The position numbers and the translations under genes are program-made. A stretch of DNA of 64,000 bases from Lichenostomus cassidix (lineage: Eukaryota; Chordata; Aves; Passeriformes; Meliphagidae), in contig CM039182.1 in the NCBI GenBank assembly GCA_008360975.2, positions 149,486,656 to 149,550,655 on the forward strand, read 5' to 3'. The notes under the pieces were generated by a model. The model searched no databases. It saw only the letters and a list, made by a program, of their open reading frames with translations, and had not been told where the DNA came from. Positions 35,801 to 48,308 of this stretch are shown piece after piece; within the stretch, counting starts at the first letter, position 1; each line of letters starts with the position of its first letter.

Positions 35801-36800
35801 AAGACACCTCATAACTGTGCTTCCTCAAAAGTTCTAAGATTTTGCTTCTGACACAAACTTTTGCATGAAAATACTTTGATCACTCACTGGTCCCTCATGT
35901 TTGCTGATATTATTTGTCCTTTATTTCTTTACTTTTTGGAATTTATTCTTCTACTTGCATCATCCTCCTTCTCCACTCGGCTGAGCTCAGCAGCGATGAC
36001 TGTTCTAACACAAAACCCCCTCTCCATAAATTACATTTTTAAAGACTCGCTCTCTAAAACTCCTCAGCAAGGACCAAAGGCTGCTTACTCACAGCGCTTG
36101 TTGGAGATGTTTGAGTAGATGCAGCATCTTCTCGCTCTTTAAAGACTCTGCAAGTGAAGCAAAGAACACGCAGTCCAGGGTTAATGGTGGGATAACAACT
36201 TCTGGGTTGCCTTAATGTGATTGATAGCCAGAGATGAGGATTTGTCAAGGCAGCAGGAATGCATCAAGGTTGAGCACTGTGGAGAAGCTTTTGGAATGAG
36301 TTATTTGAGCTCATTTCTGCTTCTCCTGCCCCATCCTGGGTGCTTCATCTGTATTGCACAAAGAAGTCAGTGGTGAAACCTAATCCAGTGAGCTGGTCTT
36401 GATTCAGGTCGTTTCAGGTTGGTACCTGTGCTAAAAACAGAGGTAACTGGACATCATCATATGGACTGAATGCTTCCCTCCTACCTGAATATTTCTGCCC
36501 AAACAAGACCAGCTCCCTGCATCCCTCTCCGGAGTCAAATATCTCTTCCATGGGCTGCAGGGGGAGATGAGGACAGCCAGTCTCCCAACCTCGAACTGAA
36601 ATTAAGGTTTTCAGATTTCACCAGAGTTTTCTTTGCAAAGTGACTCATGGCAGAGAATAGAAGTTCTTAAATCATCGCTGTCTAAAAGGCATGGTATGGA
36701 AATGCATTTTGAGACTGTGAAAGCTCCAGCAAACCTTTCCATCTCACAGAAATGAGTGATATTCTAGGCAGGAATTCATGGTGTTTGCTAGTGAGCTGTT
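35801..36800. other. Single-copy non-coding stretch
   Basis: I see no gene, RNA or transposon in this kilobase. Confidence 0.5.
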
Positions 36801-36985
36801 CATAGAATCCTCGAATCACAGAGTCATGGAATCGTGGAGTTGTTTAGCTTGGAAAAGATCTCTGCTATCGAGTCCAACCATTAATCAAGCAATGCAAAGC
36901 CACCACTAAACCACATCCCCATCTACACCTCTTTTAAATCCCCACAGGGATTTAAATCCCCACTCCACCACTTCCCTGAGCAGTT
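36801..36985 (-). mobile_element. CR1 fragment, subfamily with terminal repeats kept
   Basis: Complement of a CR1 end with four decayed 8-bp terminal repeats (atagaatcctcgaatcacag, agtcatggaatcgtgg). It continues with gcttggaaaagatctctgct, gtccaaccattaatcaagca, caccactaaaccacatcccc and cacttccctgagcag. A short internal repetition (tttaaatccccacagggatt) looks like slippage. It resembles the subfamily of the 3876-4379 copy, inverted. Confidence 0.88.
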
Positions 36986-38440
36986 CAGGAGCTTTGCCTG
37001 GAAAAGTCTGGTGTTTACCTAGATTAGCTACATCCAGTGCAAACTCCCTGGAAGAAATGTTCAATGAGAAGTAAATCTGAGGAGGACAGGAATGTCCACC
37101 TGAATATAATTTTGTTTCTGTAATCATGCACTGATGTTCCTCATTGGTGTGGCAAATTTTGGAGTGCTGGAGTTGAATTGGATTGAAATTCTGTATCAAA
37201 CCACAGAAGAGACATGGATTAGAAACTAAACTCAGCACAGAGAGCTTTTTCCACACTGCCGGATTCACTGGGGACAAAATACCTCTGCAAGCCACATCGT
37301 GCTGACAGGGCAAGCTCTTCAAGCACTGTTTTTAGGACCTTTCCAGCCTGTCCTTTGGGATTGGATCTGGGGATTTCTGGACATCTTGGAAAGTCCAGAT
37401 GTGTGGGAGTGCTGGATATGCCAAAACCCTGGTTCAGGCCATACACCACTGATGCAACCCCTGTGCTTCAGTGCTGCTGCTGTTACATCACTCCCGAATT
37501 TAAACAGGATTTTACCCTCCAAATCTCTCAGGCTGTGAGCTGATCTGGGCTCACTTTAACTCCAGGAGGGATCTCAGTCCTCTCTGCAGGCTCTTTGGAG
37601 GATTCCTGCCTTTCCTGCACAGCAGAGCAGGGGTGGTGCTGAGCCATGCCAAGGATTCCTGTCTGGTATTTCCATCACAAGGACCACCCTGACACTGTGT
37701 TAACAAGGCCTCTCTTTTCCTGCCATACTGAATCTCCCTCAAAGCCACGCACAGAAAATGCCTCATTCCTACCCCACCTCCCTCTCTCCACCCCCTTGGT
37801 AACCATCAAGATGCTGTTTTGGTCACCAATCAGCAATTCTTGTTTTGGGCAAGAATAAACAATCCAACAAGGGGCTTAAATGCTTAAGTGCTCCAAACCC
37901 CTCTACTTAGTGCAAGATATTTGTGTGTCCTTTATTACTGCTGACTCCTTTTTCCCCTCTCTTTGGTCCTCCCCCATCGCTTTTCTGCCCAGGCAGCTTG
38001 GTCTCTTTTGTACACAACATCCTTTCCCTTTCACAAATCCAGAAAGACCCAGTGGGAAGGCGGACACAGGAAATGCTGCAAGCGAGGAAAATGCCTCCCT
38101 GCCCTGTGACATTGAGCTGCTGGGGAGGGGAGGTTTTTTGTTGTGTTTTTTTGGGTTTTTTTTTAATGTGTGGGGCGTGTTTTCTGGTTTTTTTTCTTTT
38201 CTTTTTAAAGCCCTCTTTTCCACATTTCCTTTCTTGTGGGTTTGAAAACAACTGACAACAAAACCTGCAAGCAGAGCTTTGTCTTCCCCCACTTCCTAAC
38301 GTTTCCTTTACTTTCACAAGCATCACACACAAATGCCTGAAGAGGAAGGGGAAGGATTTCATCCTGTGTTGTCTCCTACATTAACATGATGCTCACTGAG
38401 CTCCATGCAGAGAGCACTTCAACAGTCCTGCTGTGGCTGA
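36986..38440. other. Single-copy non-coding stretch
   Basis: No transposon is recognised. Overlapping open frames of 121-151 codons near 37880-38362 on both strands are largely produced by a T-rich run and are not credible genes. Confidence 0.5.
38133..38206. repeat. T/G-rich low-complexity sequence
   Basis: Runs of T with interspersed GGG and GTG on the plus strand. Confidence 0.75.
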
Positions 38441-38645
38441 AATCATAATCAGAGAATGGCCTGGGTTGGAAGGAACCTTCAAGATTATCTTGTTCCATCC
38501 CCCTGCCATGGGCAGGGACATCTTCCACTATCCCAGGTTGCTCCAAGCCTGGCCTTGGACACTTCCAGGGATGGGGCAGCCACAACTTCTGTGGGAAACC
38601 TGTGCCAGGACCTCCCCACCCTCACAGGGAAGAATTTGTTCTTAA
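38441..38645 (-). mobile_element. CR1 LINE fragment, ~205 bp
   Basis: Complement of the CR1 3' end: agaatggcctgggttggaag, tgccatgggcagggacatct, ttgctccaagcctggccttg, cttccagggatggggcagcc, ccaccctcacagggaagaat. One of the better-preserved copies. Confidence 0.95.
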
Positions 38646-40474
38646 ACAAATCGTAAAACAGTTGGGATGTTATCTCTGAAAGGCTTTGAGGTTTCCCAAA
38701 TGTACTCATTAGCACTGCAGTTGCACTCTTGTGTTATCCCTGTGTGATCCATGGATTGATGTTTGGGATCAACTTTTCTAACAAGGATCTCTGTTTTGGG
38801 AAATTGTGCCATAAACTCATTGTTACTCCTTTTGGGGTTAGTTTAAAGAGATAGAGTCTGGGGTGAAGACCAGCAAGAGAAAAGTCATTTTTTCTATGGG
38901 GAAACCTGAAAAAACTTCAGGTAACACCTCCTTATGGATTTTCCTCAGGCCCAGCTGTATGAAGGACAATCCTTGGTCCAAAATCTTGACCAGCCATGAC
39001 ACCACAGTGGGTCTGACCAGCAGCCTGCCCTTCTGCAAAGGTTAGATCCCAAACCTACAGCCTGGCAGCATTTCTCAGGCTGGTAAGAAATCAGAGTCAA
39101 AGCATTTCTGTCCATCACAGAACTGGGTTTAAAATTAAAAAAAATAATTCTAACACCCAATCTCCCAATACCATCTTCTCCCCCTATCACAGCACTCCAG
39201 ACCTTACATCTCAGTTTTGATCTCTCCTGTTGGCTTCATTTTCTCCTTCCCCAGTCCTGCATTGTCCTGCACCTCTCCCCCAACTCCCTTCCCAGCGACT
39301 TGTGATAACCATTGCCTAGGTAACAGCATCTTGCCTGGTGTGTTTGACTGCCTGCAATGGATGTGGGGGCGTGTGCTGTGCCTGCATTCCCAGTGGGATA
39401 AGAAGTGGAGAGTCGAGTGCTGTGTGTGGGAGAGGAACTTCTTACGTTGATTCTGACACCAGCAGAGGCAAGAAGGTCAACCCCTTGCGTCTCTCTGTAG
39501 GGTTTGGGAGATGCTGCTGTGGTGGCTAAAAGGATTTATTGACTTCTTGGCTTCCTGGGGAGAGGGCTGGGAAGGGAGAGACTTGGAGGACTTTTTGTCA
39601 CTGTGCTCATTGAGGATATCCTTACAAAATATTAGTTATGCATGGATAAAACTTTGATTATTCACGAGCCAGCTGGTGGGGAAGCTGATTGACACTTCAG
39701 TCCTACCCTGGGCTTCCTCTGGAGTGAGCTGAAAATCCAGCAGAAAATAAAATAAAACACCACAAGATCCATCTATCAACAAAGATCAAGAGAAGGAGGA
39801 GCAGCAATCCAGCAAATTAATCTAAGGAACATTTTCCTGCTGCATTAAGGGTTAATCCAGACCCAGAAAAGGTCAAAAAGCCTATGTGTCTCACAAAACT
39901 TCCTCAAAGCATTAATTTAGGTAAGTTTGGATTTATTTCCACTAATGTGAGGACTGGAAACCAGGTAAAAAAAACTGCAAGTAGAAGGTCAGGCACAGCA
40001 TAGAGGATGGAATAGAAACAGGACCCACAGAGGTTTTAATTATCTCAGTCATAAAGTCAGTTCTTAACATATTCATGACTTCTTTTTTAAAGGTGCCTGA
40101 AGCACTAAGGGTTGAGCCAACAGCAAAGGGAGAAATTAGATGGGATGGCTAATAATTGAGAGCTGGTGGCAGAAAAGACTGAAATTATATTGGATGTGAG
40201 GAGTTACAGAGGAATAAATTCAAATGTGTCAGTGTAACGCAAAAGAAAATCCAAGAAGCAATTCATGCCGAGGGAGATTTGTAAAAAGGATGGACAGCAA
40301 ATTAGATGGCAATTAGGTCTCACAACTCAGAACTTGGGTCAGGGAAAAGGAGAAGGGAAAGGCACTGTTGCATCCCTGCCACCTTTCCATGAGCTTGCTG
40401 CTCGCAGGTTTCCTTGGGAAACTGTCAGACTTTGGGTTCACAGTGCCAGATACTCAACTCATCCTTGAAGAAGG
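38646..40474. other. Single-copy non-coding stretch with an X-box-like site
   Basis: No gene or transposon is recognised. It contains a perfect RFX-type X-box match at 39311-39324, listed separately. Confidence 0.5.
39311..39324. promoter_or_regulatory. X-box-like RFX site
   Basis: attgcctaggtaac fits the consensus RYYNCC-NN-RGNAAC at every position. X-boxes bind RFX factors and are often near ciliary gene promoters or enhancers. Here no promoter is visible. The surrounding 39300-39430 is slightly GC-richer with CpGs. A single 14-bp degenerate match is weak evidence. Confidence 0.3.
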
Positions 40475-41041
40475 TCATAGAATGATAGAATGGTTTGGGT
40501 TGGAAGGAACCATAAAGATCATCCAGTTCCAAGCCCCTGTCATGGGCAAGGACACTTCTCACTATCCCAGGTTGCTCCAAGCCCTGTCCAACATGGCCTT
40601 GGACATTCCAGGGATGGAGCAACCACAGCTTCTCTGGGCAACCTGTGTCAGCATCTCACCACCCTCACAGCCAAGAATTTCTTCCCAATATCCAGTCTAA
40701 ACACTGCCCTCCTTCAGCTTAAAGCAATTCAGCAATTCCCCCTTGTCCTGTCACTCCATATCCTTGTAAAAAGTCTCTCCAGAACTTTCTTGCATGCTTC
40801 CTCCAGGCACTGGAAGGCCACTGAAACCTTCTCGTTTCCAGGTTGAGCAACCCCAATTCTCTCAGCCTTTCCTCACAGCAGAGCTGCTCCATCCCTCTGA
40901 TCATCTTGGTGGCTTCTTCTGGACTCATTCCAACATCTCCATGTCCTTCCTCTGCTGGAACCCCAGAGCTGGAGGAGCTCTGCAGGTGGGATCTCACCTG
41001 AGTGGAGCAGAGGGGCAGAATCCTCCCCCTTGAACTGCTGA
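40475..41041 (-). mobile_element. CR1 LINE, ~567 bp
   Basis: Complementary-strand CR1 from terminal repeats (tagaatgatagaatggtttg) through 3' sequence (tggttgctc-type motifs) into ORF2. On the minus strand, around 40850-40920, it still reads EEATKMIRGMEQLCCEERLR, the conserved ORF2 C-terminal motif. It ends with gcagaggggcagaatcctcc. The 229-codon minus-strand open frame 40873-41562 overlaps its inner end in a different frame and is not a gene. Confidence 0.95.
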
Positions 41042-44000
41042 GAGGTCAATTCCCAGCATTTGTGAAGGAATGAAGAATGAATCCCCACAATCCCATGCTG
41101 GACAGCACCAGGCTGCAGGACCAGGAGGTTGTCCTGTTGGAGCAAAGGTGTGGGAGAAGCTCTCAACCAAGCAATGAAAATAAATCCATGATTCCCAAAA
41201 ACAGCCTGGTTTTCATCTGTGTCTCTCTTCCTTTCTGACCAGCTTGGTACCACATCAAGAAAATGCCTGACCTGTGACTCCCTGAAGAAAAGTTCAGCTC
41301 TGCTTATCAAATCTGGCTGTCGGAATGAAGAGCTGAGTGAAGTGAACTGTTCTGCTGCCAGCCAGGGTCTTCCCTCCACTAAAAATAACTTTTCATAGCA
41401 GAGAAGGGATTTGCAGTACTGACAAGGGGATATTGGCCTCTGGTGAGAACTCCTGTGCAATATGAGCAATGTAAGCCATGGAGTTGGCACAGGAGATGTG
41501 GGCAGCTCCAGTCTGCCCCAGCTTGGGAAGATTAAAGCAGAGCTTGGAGAGGAAAGTGACAAACCAGAGACACCAACACTTGTGGATAATAGCCAGAAAA
41601 ATCAAACCTAAGCAAAAACCAGCTGAGTTCTGGACAGTAAACCATACTTACCAGCACAAAACCACCTCTTTTCTTCTCCCTTTGCAATGTGGTTGCCTCA
41701 TCTTCCCCCATTCCTACTTTTTGAAGAGTTCCTCTCTACCTTGACTTTTCTCCAATGTTTTTAATTCCAATCTCTCCTCTGTGCAGAGCTTCTCAGCCAA
41801 GCCCAGTGCGTCAGAGGTGGAAGGAACAGTACCAGTCACCAGGAAACACCACTGAAATGATTTTTCCAGTGCGAGCTGAAATGAAATAACTCAGTGTAGC
41901 GTGCACATCAATCCTGGGGAGTTATTCCCAGCTCAGTATTGATTGGATATGAAAGGTGAAACCCTTGGAAATGAACACAGAGCTACCAACACTTCCCCAA
42001 ACTTTTAAACTCCTTTGTGGTGTTCCCTTCCTTCTTTCCTCTAGGGTTTTTTTCCCTATTTTTTTTTCTTTCTGTTTCTTTTCCTTTTGCCAGGATTGAA
42101 CCAACTGCAAGCTTTCTCCAATCACACTTGTGCCAGTCAAGCCTGATTCAGAAGCAAGGCAGCAAACAAGGCCTCAGGGTAGAAATCAAACACTGGAGTC
42201 TTCTGTGAAGGGAGAAAGGAAAAAGCTTCACCATGTGCTTACATTATTGGAAGGAGGAATGAAATTCCTTGGAATTAGTGGTTTCTTTCCTTTCTCTCTC
42301 ATTGAGTTTTTGTTTGTGCTGGATGGAAGTCCTGTGGTTTGCAGCTTGTACACTCTTAGATTTCTCCTTTGAGGGTTTAATGTCCTGAATAATAATGTTC
42401 TGGGGATTCTGATGCTTTTGGGATTGTAGGAGGACTGGAAATGTGAGGAAGTTTATCAGAGGGTGCAGTTATCAAGATCATTCATAACTTATTAATCTGG
42501 AAGCATTTGAGAGCTGAAAACACATACTGAAACCTCATTGTGAGGCTGGGCTCTGCATTCCAAGGGCTCAGGGCAGGGGCAAGAGGTGCTTTAACCAGTC
42601 AGGAATCCAAAGGACCATAGTGGTTATCAACTCCATTTTCCTGCTAATTAACTCTTACCCACCACCCCTCTGCACCACTGATGTTCCTTTCTCAGACCTA
42701 GAGGCATTTTACCTCTCCTTCCTTACTGATTTCTTGATAACCCCCATATCAAAGCTCTCCTTTTCCACTCAGGGCTGCAATCCCACAGCTTCAGAGCAGA
42801 GATGAATCCTTTGAGGATGCCATTAGTGGTGAGGTGAGCTGACTGGGCCCTGAGCAGTAGATAAAGTTTTAATGCATAAGTTATCTGCTCATGAAATAAA
42901 ATAGGGGAAAAAAACATAGGAGTTCTCTCCCCTTTTCCCATTTATTTTCAGAGGATTTGTCCATGCAAAGGGCAGATACTCAGGTGTCTTTTTTTTTTGT
43001 ACAGGGAATTTGCAAAAGCAGGAGGAAGAAGCAGGAATGGAGACAATAAAATATGGAAATGGCTGCCAGATATGGCAGAAAAACTATTAAGAGGAAAAGG
43101 AAATAGAAGTAGGATGGCAGAAAGTGGGAGCAGCACCCAGGGTAGGAAAAGTAACTCACCCCATGGTCCTAAAACTCTGGGGAAATTCCCAAAGAGAAAA
43201 GGTAGTTGGTATTAAAATGAACACTGGTTTTATATAGAGTGTGCTGGAATCACTTATGGATATTGGAAAGGGAGTTTGAAGCTCCTGTAGAAAAAAGAAT
43301 TTCACTCTTGACTCCATATTGAGGGCAAGGGACTGCACTGACTCACCTGGGATGGTCATAGTGAGGGGAAAATGCTCCTGTCCCAAGGCTAGGTCCAGCA
43401 CCCAGGAAAACACTTCTGTGAGCTCCTGCACAGAAAAAAAAGTGATATTTTGGTGAAGTGAGGCAGCAGGTGAGACAGAACAATTGTCTTTCTCACTTCT
43501 GAGCTTCCTTATGCTGTATTATCCTGTGATAAATGTGGATGGGGAGCTGAGTGGAGCTGAGAGGTAACATGAATTTTTCTCCTGCTTCCAAATGAAGGAC
43601 AGTGAGTGACACCCAAAAGGCACATCTGTGGGGCAGAACTGGGAGGGGAGGGAGCAGAGACCATCCCTGGGCACTTCTGTGGGGTGTGCATCTCCCTCCA
43701 TCCCCTGCTTCTCCCTCTCCCACTCCTGCCGAGGTGCCTTTGAGAGCTGCTGCTGCGGCAGGTGAGTCAGTGTGACAGCTCAGGCACAGGGCAGCCCCCT
43801 CAGCTGCCGAAATGCCAGCCAATCTCCCGGCAGGCTCGGAGCCCACTATTAGAAATGCATTATTTTCCTCCCTCCCCTCTCCTTCAGCTGGCGTGGTGAG
43901 TCAGTAATCAAGGTTCCTTTGTCATTTTGTGCGGCGTGGGGGAGCTGCTGGTGCTGCTGGTGGGCACAAGGTGTGTGGGGCAGGTTTAGCTGTATCCTCG

Positions 44001-46032
44001 TGTGGATCTTCCTCCTTCTCCTTCCCAGGCTGAGAAAACCCCAGCAGCTGCAGAAAAGGGCAGGAAAAGGGGCAAAAAGGGGATAAAAGGGAGAGGGGAA
44101 ACAGCCCCAATCTGAATTTTAACATTCTCCATTCTGATTCACAGTGGGTCTTAAACAGAGACCAAGATCCTTCCCTGCTAATGACAATTGTTCAAAAAAA
44201 GCCGGGGAGGGGGCTGAAAAGGGAATTTAAAAATCCCAGCAGCTCTAATACCAAAGTTCTGGTGGAACTTGGAGGAGCTGGTGGGCAACAAGAATAACGT
44301 CAGCCCCTTTGTTTGGCTTCTGTCTGCTGGGGTGGGCTGCCTGCTGTGGGAAACAGGACAAGGCACGGAAAATTGTGAAGGAAGGGCAGGACAAGTCAGG
44401 GGGTGTTGGGGGCTGAATTTTCACTTCCTGCTCAGGAAAGAGAGTTCTGAGCAGATGAGAGAGAGAGATAGGGATGCTGCCAGGGGGAACAGCCCAAAGT
44501 GAGCTGGGGGCAGAAAATCAAGCAGTTCCCACTATGGGGTCCCTCATCCCAACTTTCCCTCGGATGGCACAACTGCAGTGATGAGCAAAGGACACTGCAG
44601 CCCTGAGAGGCCAAAGCAGATGTCAAGAGCTGAGTAAATGCACTGAAAATATATCCCTGGGGTACCCCGAGCTGGGCAGGGCTCAGAGACCTTCTGAACA
44701 AGGGTTGGGGTGATGGTAACAGGCAGCACCTTGTGGATTTTTCCCCTGTGAATTTATCCGAACACTTAAATCCATGCAAATACTAGCAGCAGCATCCAGC
44801 AAAGAGCTTCACAGCTTAGCACAGTTTGCATGAGAAAGTCTCTTTGGTGTTTGTGGTGGGTTCCTTCCATTAGAAGGGAGTATAAATGGTTATTACCTAA
44901 TTCAACATCTTTTGGCCCCCTCATGATTTTACAACCTGCTCCTGTTTCCCCTCAATCATTTTTCCAAGCCATCCCTAAACACACCATGATGATCCTCCTT
45001 ACACTGCAGGGCACCTCATGAGAGCTGAAGTGATGTTCATGGTGGCCTTGAGGTTTTCGTGGTGCCCATGGGGTGGGAAAGCTGGCAGAGACCTTCCTTG
45101 GGTGCTGAATCCTGCTCTGGGGTAATTTCCCCCCAGGAATCAGCACAGGAAAACTGCAGAGAGGGAGCTGAATAGAAGGGATGCAGTTAGAGAAGGTATG
45201 GCATGAAACACCACTGGTCCCGAGATCACTTTAATGCTCCTTTTGTACCAGCTCCACCTTCAAACATTAATTCCCACAATTTTCCCAGTGTGTGTGCCCA
45301 TGGCTTTGTGTAAAAATCCATCATTTTAGGAAAAAGGGGACCAATCACTGTCCAAGGCTTTCAGGAAACTGCCAGTTTGTGACTTTACATTTGGCTTAAG
45401 CTGCTGCCTGCTGAGCCCAAGGCACAGTATTCTCTCCACGGATGTGAGCACAGATGGGATCACCTTTCCCTCTGCCTCTTCCTTGTGAGAATTTGTGGTT
45501 TTCTGCTGGATCAGTGAGTGGAGCAATCATTGAGTGTGACCACACTTGCCAGACCTGGCACGTGGGAGGCTGTGTGAAGACACCACGAAGGACGCCAGAG
45601 CAAGTGGGATTGTCCCTTTTGCTGGCAACACAAATCAGCCTTTGATTTTTCTTAATCTGGCAGCAGCTGCACCTTTCTAAATGGTAGAGGATGATATTAA
45701 AAACCCAAACCTTTTTGATCAGTGAAATCCCCTGGATTTGTCTCTCTTGATTGACCCAGGCTATGATCAAAGCTTTCCTTTCAGTTGTGAGCATTCAAAA
45801 TACCTTTCTGATTGTACCTCTCAGACGTGGACTCCTTATTATCTAATAAAAGCTGACATGCAACAGCCACTGCTTTGCACGAGGCTCTCCTCCAGCTTCC
45901 TGTGTTTGTCAAGAGTTGTCTGAAATTAGCCAAAGAATTCAGAGCTGTTGGGGAGAGGAATAGGCAGAAACCATCTCTGTTTTACCAGTTTGAGATGGAT
46001 TTCCTGGGAAGGTGAGTTGGAAAATGTTGATT
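41042..46032. other. Single-copy non-coding stretch, GC-richer near 43.7-44.7 kb
   Basis: Five kilobases without recognised transposons. T-rich runs occur near 42048-42085. Several open frames of 115-132 codons have no domains. Paired AP-1-like sites near 43.8 kb are listed separately. Confidence 0.5.
43720..43960. promoter_or_regulatory. Possible regulatory patch with two AP-1-like sites
   Basis: Identical cores GGTGAGTCAGT occur at about 43761-43771 and 43895-43905. Each contains a perfect TGAGTCA (43763-43769 and 43897-43903), 134 bp apart. The interval is GC-richer with several CpGs (tgctgcggcagg, tcccggcaggctcgg, tgtgcggcgtgg). Such paired AP-1/MAF-type sites occur in enhancers, but function is inferred only. 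Confidence 0.27.
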
Positions 46033-46165
46033 AAATGTTCAAGGCTAGGTTGGATGGGGCCTTAAGCAACCTGGTCTAGTGGAAGGTGTCCTTGTCCATA
46101 GCAGGGGATGTAACTGGATGGTTTTTAAGGTCTCTTCCAGCCCAAACCATTCTCTGATTTTATGA
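46033..46165 (+). mobile_element. CR1 3'-end fragment, ~133 bp
   Basis: Sense CR1 end: gttcaaggctaggttggatg, gcaacctggtctagtggaag, tttttaaggtctcttccagc, tgattttatgatg. Confidence 0.93.
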
Positions 46166-48186
46166 TGCTGATGGCAAGAAGAGAACATGAATGCAGAAGA
46201 GAGAAGTGGACCTGCTATAAAGGACAGCAAGGACTACCCAGGACAGCGACCATGGGAGTAGCTCAGAAGGAAGAAGGAGACAATAAAATGGTGTTGCTCT
46301 AGCTGGAAGTTAAGAGGTCTGTGAGTCTATTCTAGGAGGAAAATTGCACTTCAATATTTCCTAGCACTGAAAAGGGTATTTTTATTACAACATATTTTTA
46401 GTTAATTGTGTATCGATTCACTTTTTATTCCAGAGGAAAAAAATTAAGACACAATTGATAGTTTGCTTGTTTTACTAACTTCTGTAACTGCTAAATTGCC
46501 CAGAGGGAGGTCCTGATGGAACATTCTCTTTATATATACCTGAAGAACCAGTTGGGGTTTTTTTCATCTTCTATAAGATAATTCTGACCTACAGCTCACC
46601 TAACTTGATGACAACAGACTAGTTGAATTATGCTGAATACATCCCTGGGGCACCTGGTGGCTGCCAGTGACACCATGACAAAGGCAGAATCAGAAGCTGA
46701 GTGGCACAGCTCAGGGGTGGACCTGCATTGATTTCTTTTCAGTTTGTTCCCTCAATTAATTGTCTCTTTATAGACCTATTGTGTGTATTTTTCCTCTACT
46801 CTTTCATCTCAGATGCGCCCACCTGAATTGCTTTCTTTGTTATTTTGCTGCAAGTTTCTCTGAGTTACTAAAATGTAGCCATAAATGTGCTATGGAATTG
46901 GATATTTTTGTTGGATGTAGGATTGGGTGAATGCACCTTGAACCAAAGCTTCCCCATGGGTCACAGGCAGGTTTTCAGGCCAACTCTACCAAGACACAAA
47001 AGCTATTAAATTTCCAGAGTGTTTGTTATTGTTTTCCTAATTTATATCATTGAACAAAATGTGATTAATTACATTATGCTTTGTGCCACTTGAAAATACT
47101 TAGTCAGAGATAATTCCCTCCCAAGCAAACTGCCATCTGAGAAGACAAGTTGAACACACACAGAGACAAGGATGGGGAGTTTATTATCCTTTCAGTGATG
47201 AGGATTGGAGGGGTTTTTGGTAGAAAAGCTCAGCATCTTTCAGGGGTGACTCAGCCCAGCTTAAATCTGAGTCACTCCTCGTGTCCATGTCTCTCTGAAG
47301 AACACAGAACAAGACAAAGACAATGTCATGGACATCTGTCATGGACATCTCCAGATGGATCTTTAAAGGCTGGATCCTTAACTCAGGTGAAAATAGGTCT
47401 GAAGTCTCCTCCAGGCACCACCACTTTGGGCCTTGATATTTGAACACCTTCAAATCTCTCTCCTGAGCCACCAACCAACCCCTAAGAGGAGCAGGGAGAC
47501 AAATCTAAAGATGGTGACAAGAGAATGGGGGTTGGAAGCCAATGTGCAACTCTGATTATGTGCCTAATTTTTTCCCATTGAACATTTTAAAATGTTCAAC
47601 ATTATTCCTTTTGGTTTTTTTCCTTCCTCTGGCTGGAATCATCATTTGTGTGCATTCATCCACATAATGCCCTTAACAGAGCAGCTGAGCTTTTTATAGA
47701 GATCAATAAAACTTAAAAGGTGGAACAACTGTGAGTTTCTCAAGCCCTTTATAAAAGCTTTGCCCAGGGCTGGGGTTGCTGACCCCTTTGGGGTGATGGT
47801 TAGGAGAATAAAAGCCCAGGCAAAGATAAAGGCAAGTGAGTATGGAAGGGAAAAGGGGATTGTGGAACTTCTAATGCAAGAAAATGCTACAGATGTTCAA
47901 ATCACTGAAAAAGTCAGAGCTACAAGCTGCATAAACACAAGGGCAAGTCAGGCTGGTGATGAGCAAAAATTGATGTATTTTTGTCCAGGGAAGAGAATGA
48001 AAGGATTGGGACAATACTGGGCAAAGCAGCTGTGGGGTGGAGCCAGATTTGTATAATAAAGAGTGTGCATGTGGTGATATCGAGGCTTCACTTCCTGATG
48101 CACAGGGAACAACTTCCTTCAGGCATTGGTTTAATGAGGGGAAAAATGTGTTCAGCAAAATCAGGAGCCAGCGTGGTTTACAACCA
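46166..48186. other. Single-copy non-coding stretch
   Basis: No gene is seen. A short perfect tandem duplication lies at 47325-47350. The segment 46240-46330 (cagacaataaaatggt-like) has a vague LTR-end look but cannot be supported. Confidence 0.5.
47325..47350. repeat. Perfect 2 x 13-bp tandem duplication
   Basis: gtcatggacatct is repeated exactly at 47325-47337 and 47338-47350. Confidence 0.85.
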
Positions 48187-48308
48187 GAGAATCATAGAAT
48201 GATTTGTGCTGAGCAGGACCTTAAAGATCCTCCAGTCCCACCCCTGCCATGGCTAGGGACACTTCCCACCAGACCAGATTGCTCCAAGCTCCATCCAGCC
48301 TCAAACCC
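48187..48308 (-). mobile_element. CR1 3'-end fragment, ~120 bp
   Basis: Complement of the CR1 end: agaatcatagaatgatttgt, gaccttaaagatcctccag, tgccatggctagggacactt, agaccagattgctccaagct. Confidence 0.93.

Noticed and set aside
37880..38362. Overlapping 110-151-codon frames on both strands
   Set aside because: They are held open by T-rich sequence read as Phe/Gly or Lys/Pro. Two opposite strands cannot both be genes here.
40873..41562. 229-codon open frame on the minus strand, the longest in the window
   Set aside because: Its C-terminal third overlaps a CR1 copy in a frame other than ORF2, and the rest has no recognisable domain or splice context. It is a chance frame.
46240..46330. Possible LTR end (AATAAA followed by TG-rich sequence)
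   Set aside because: No TG...CA boundaries, no TATA box at the expected distance and no recognisable family.
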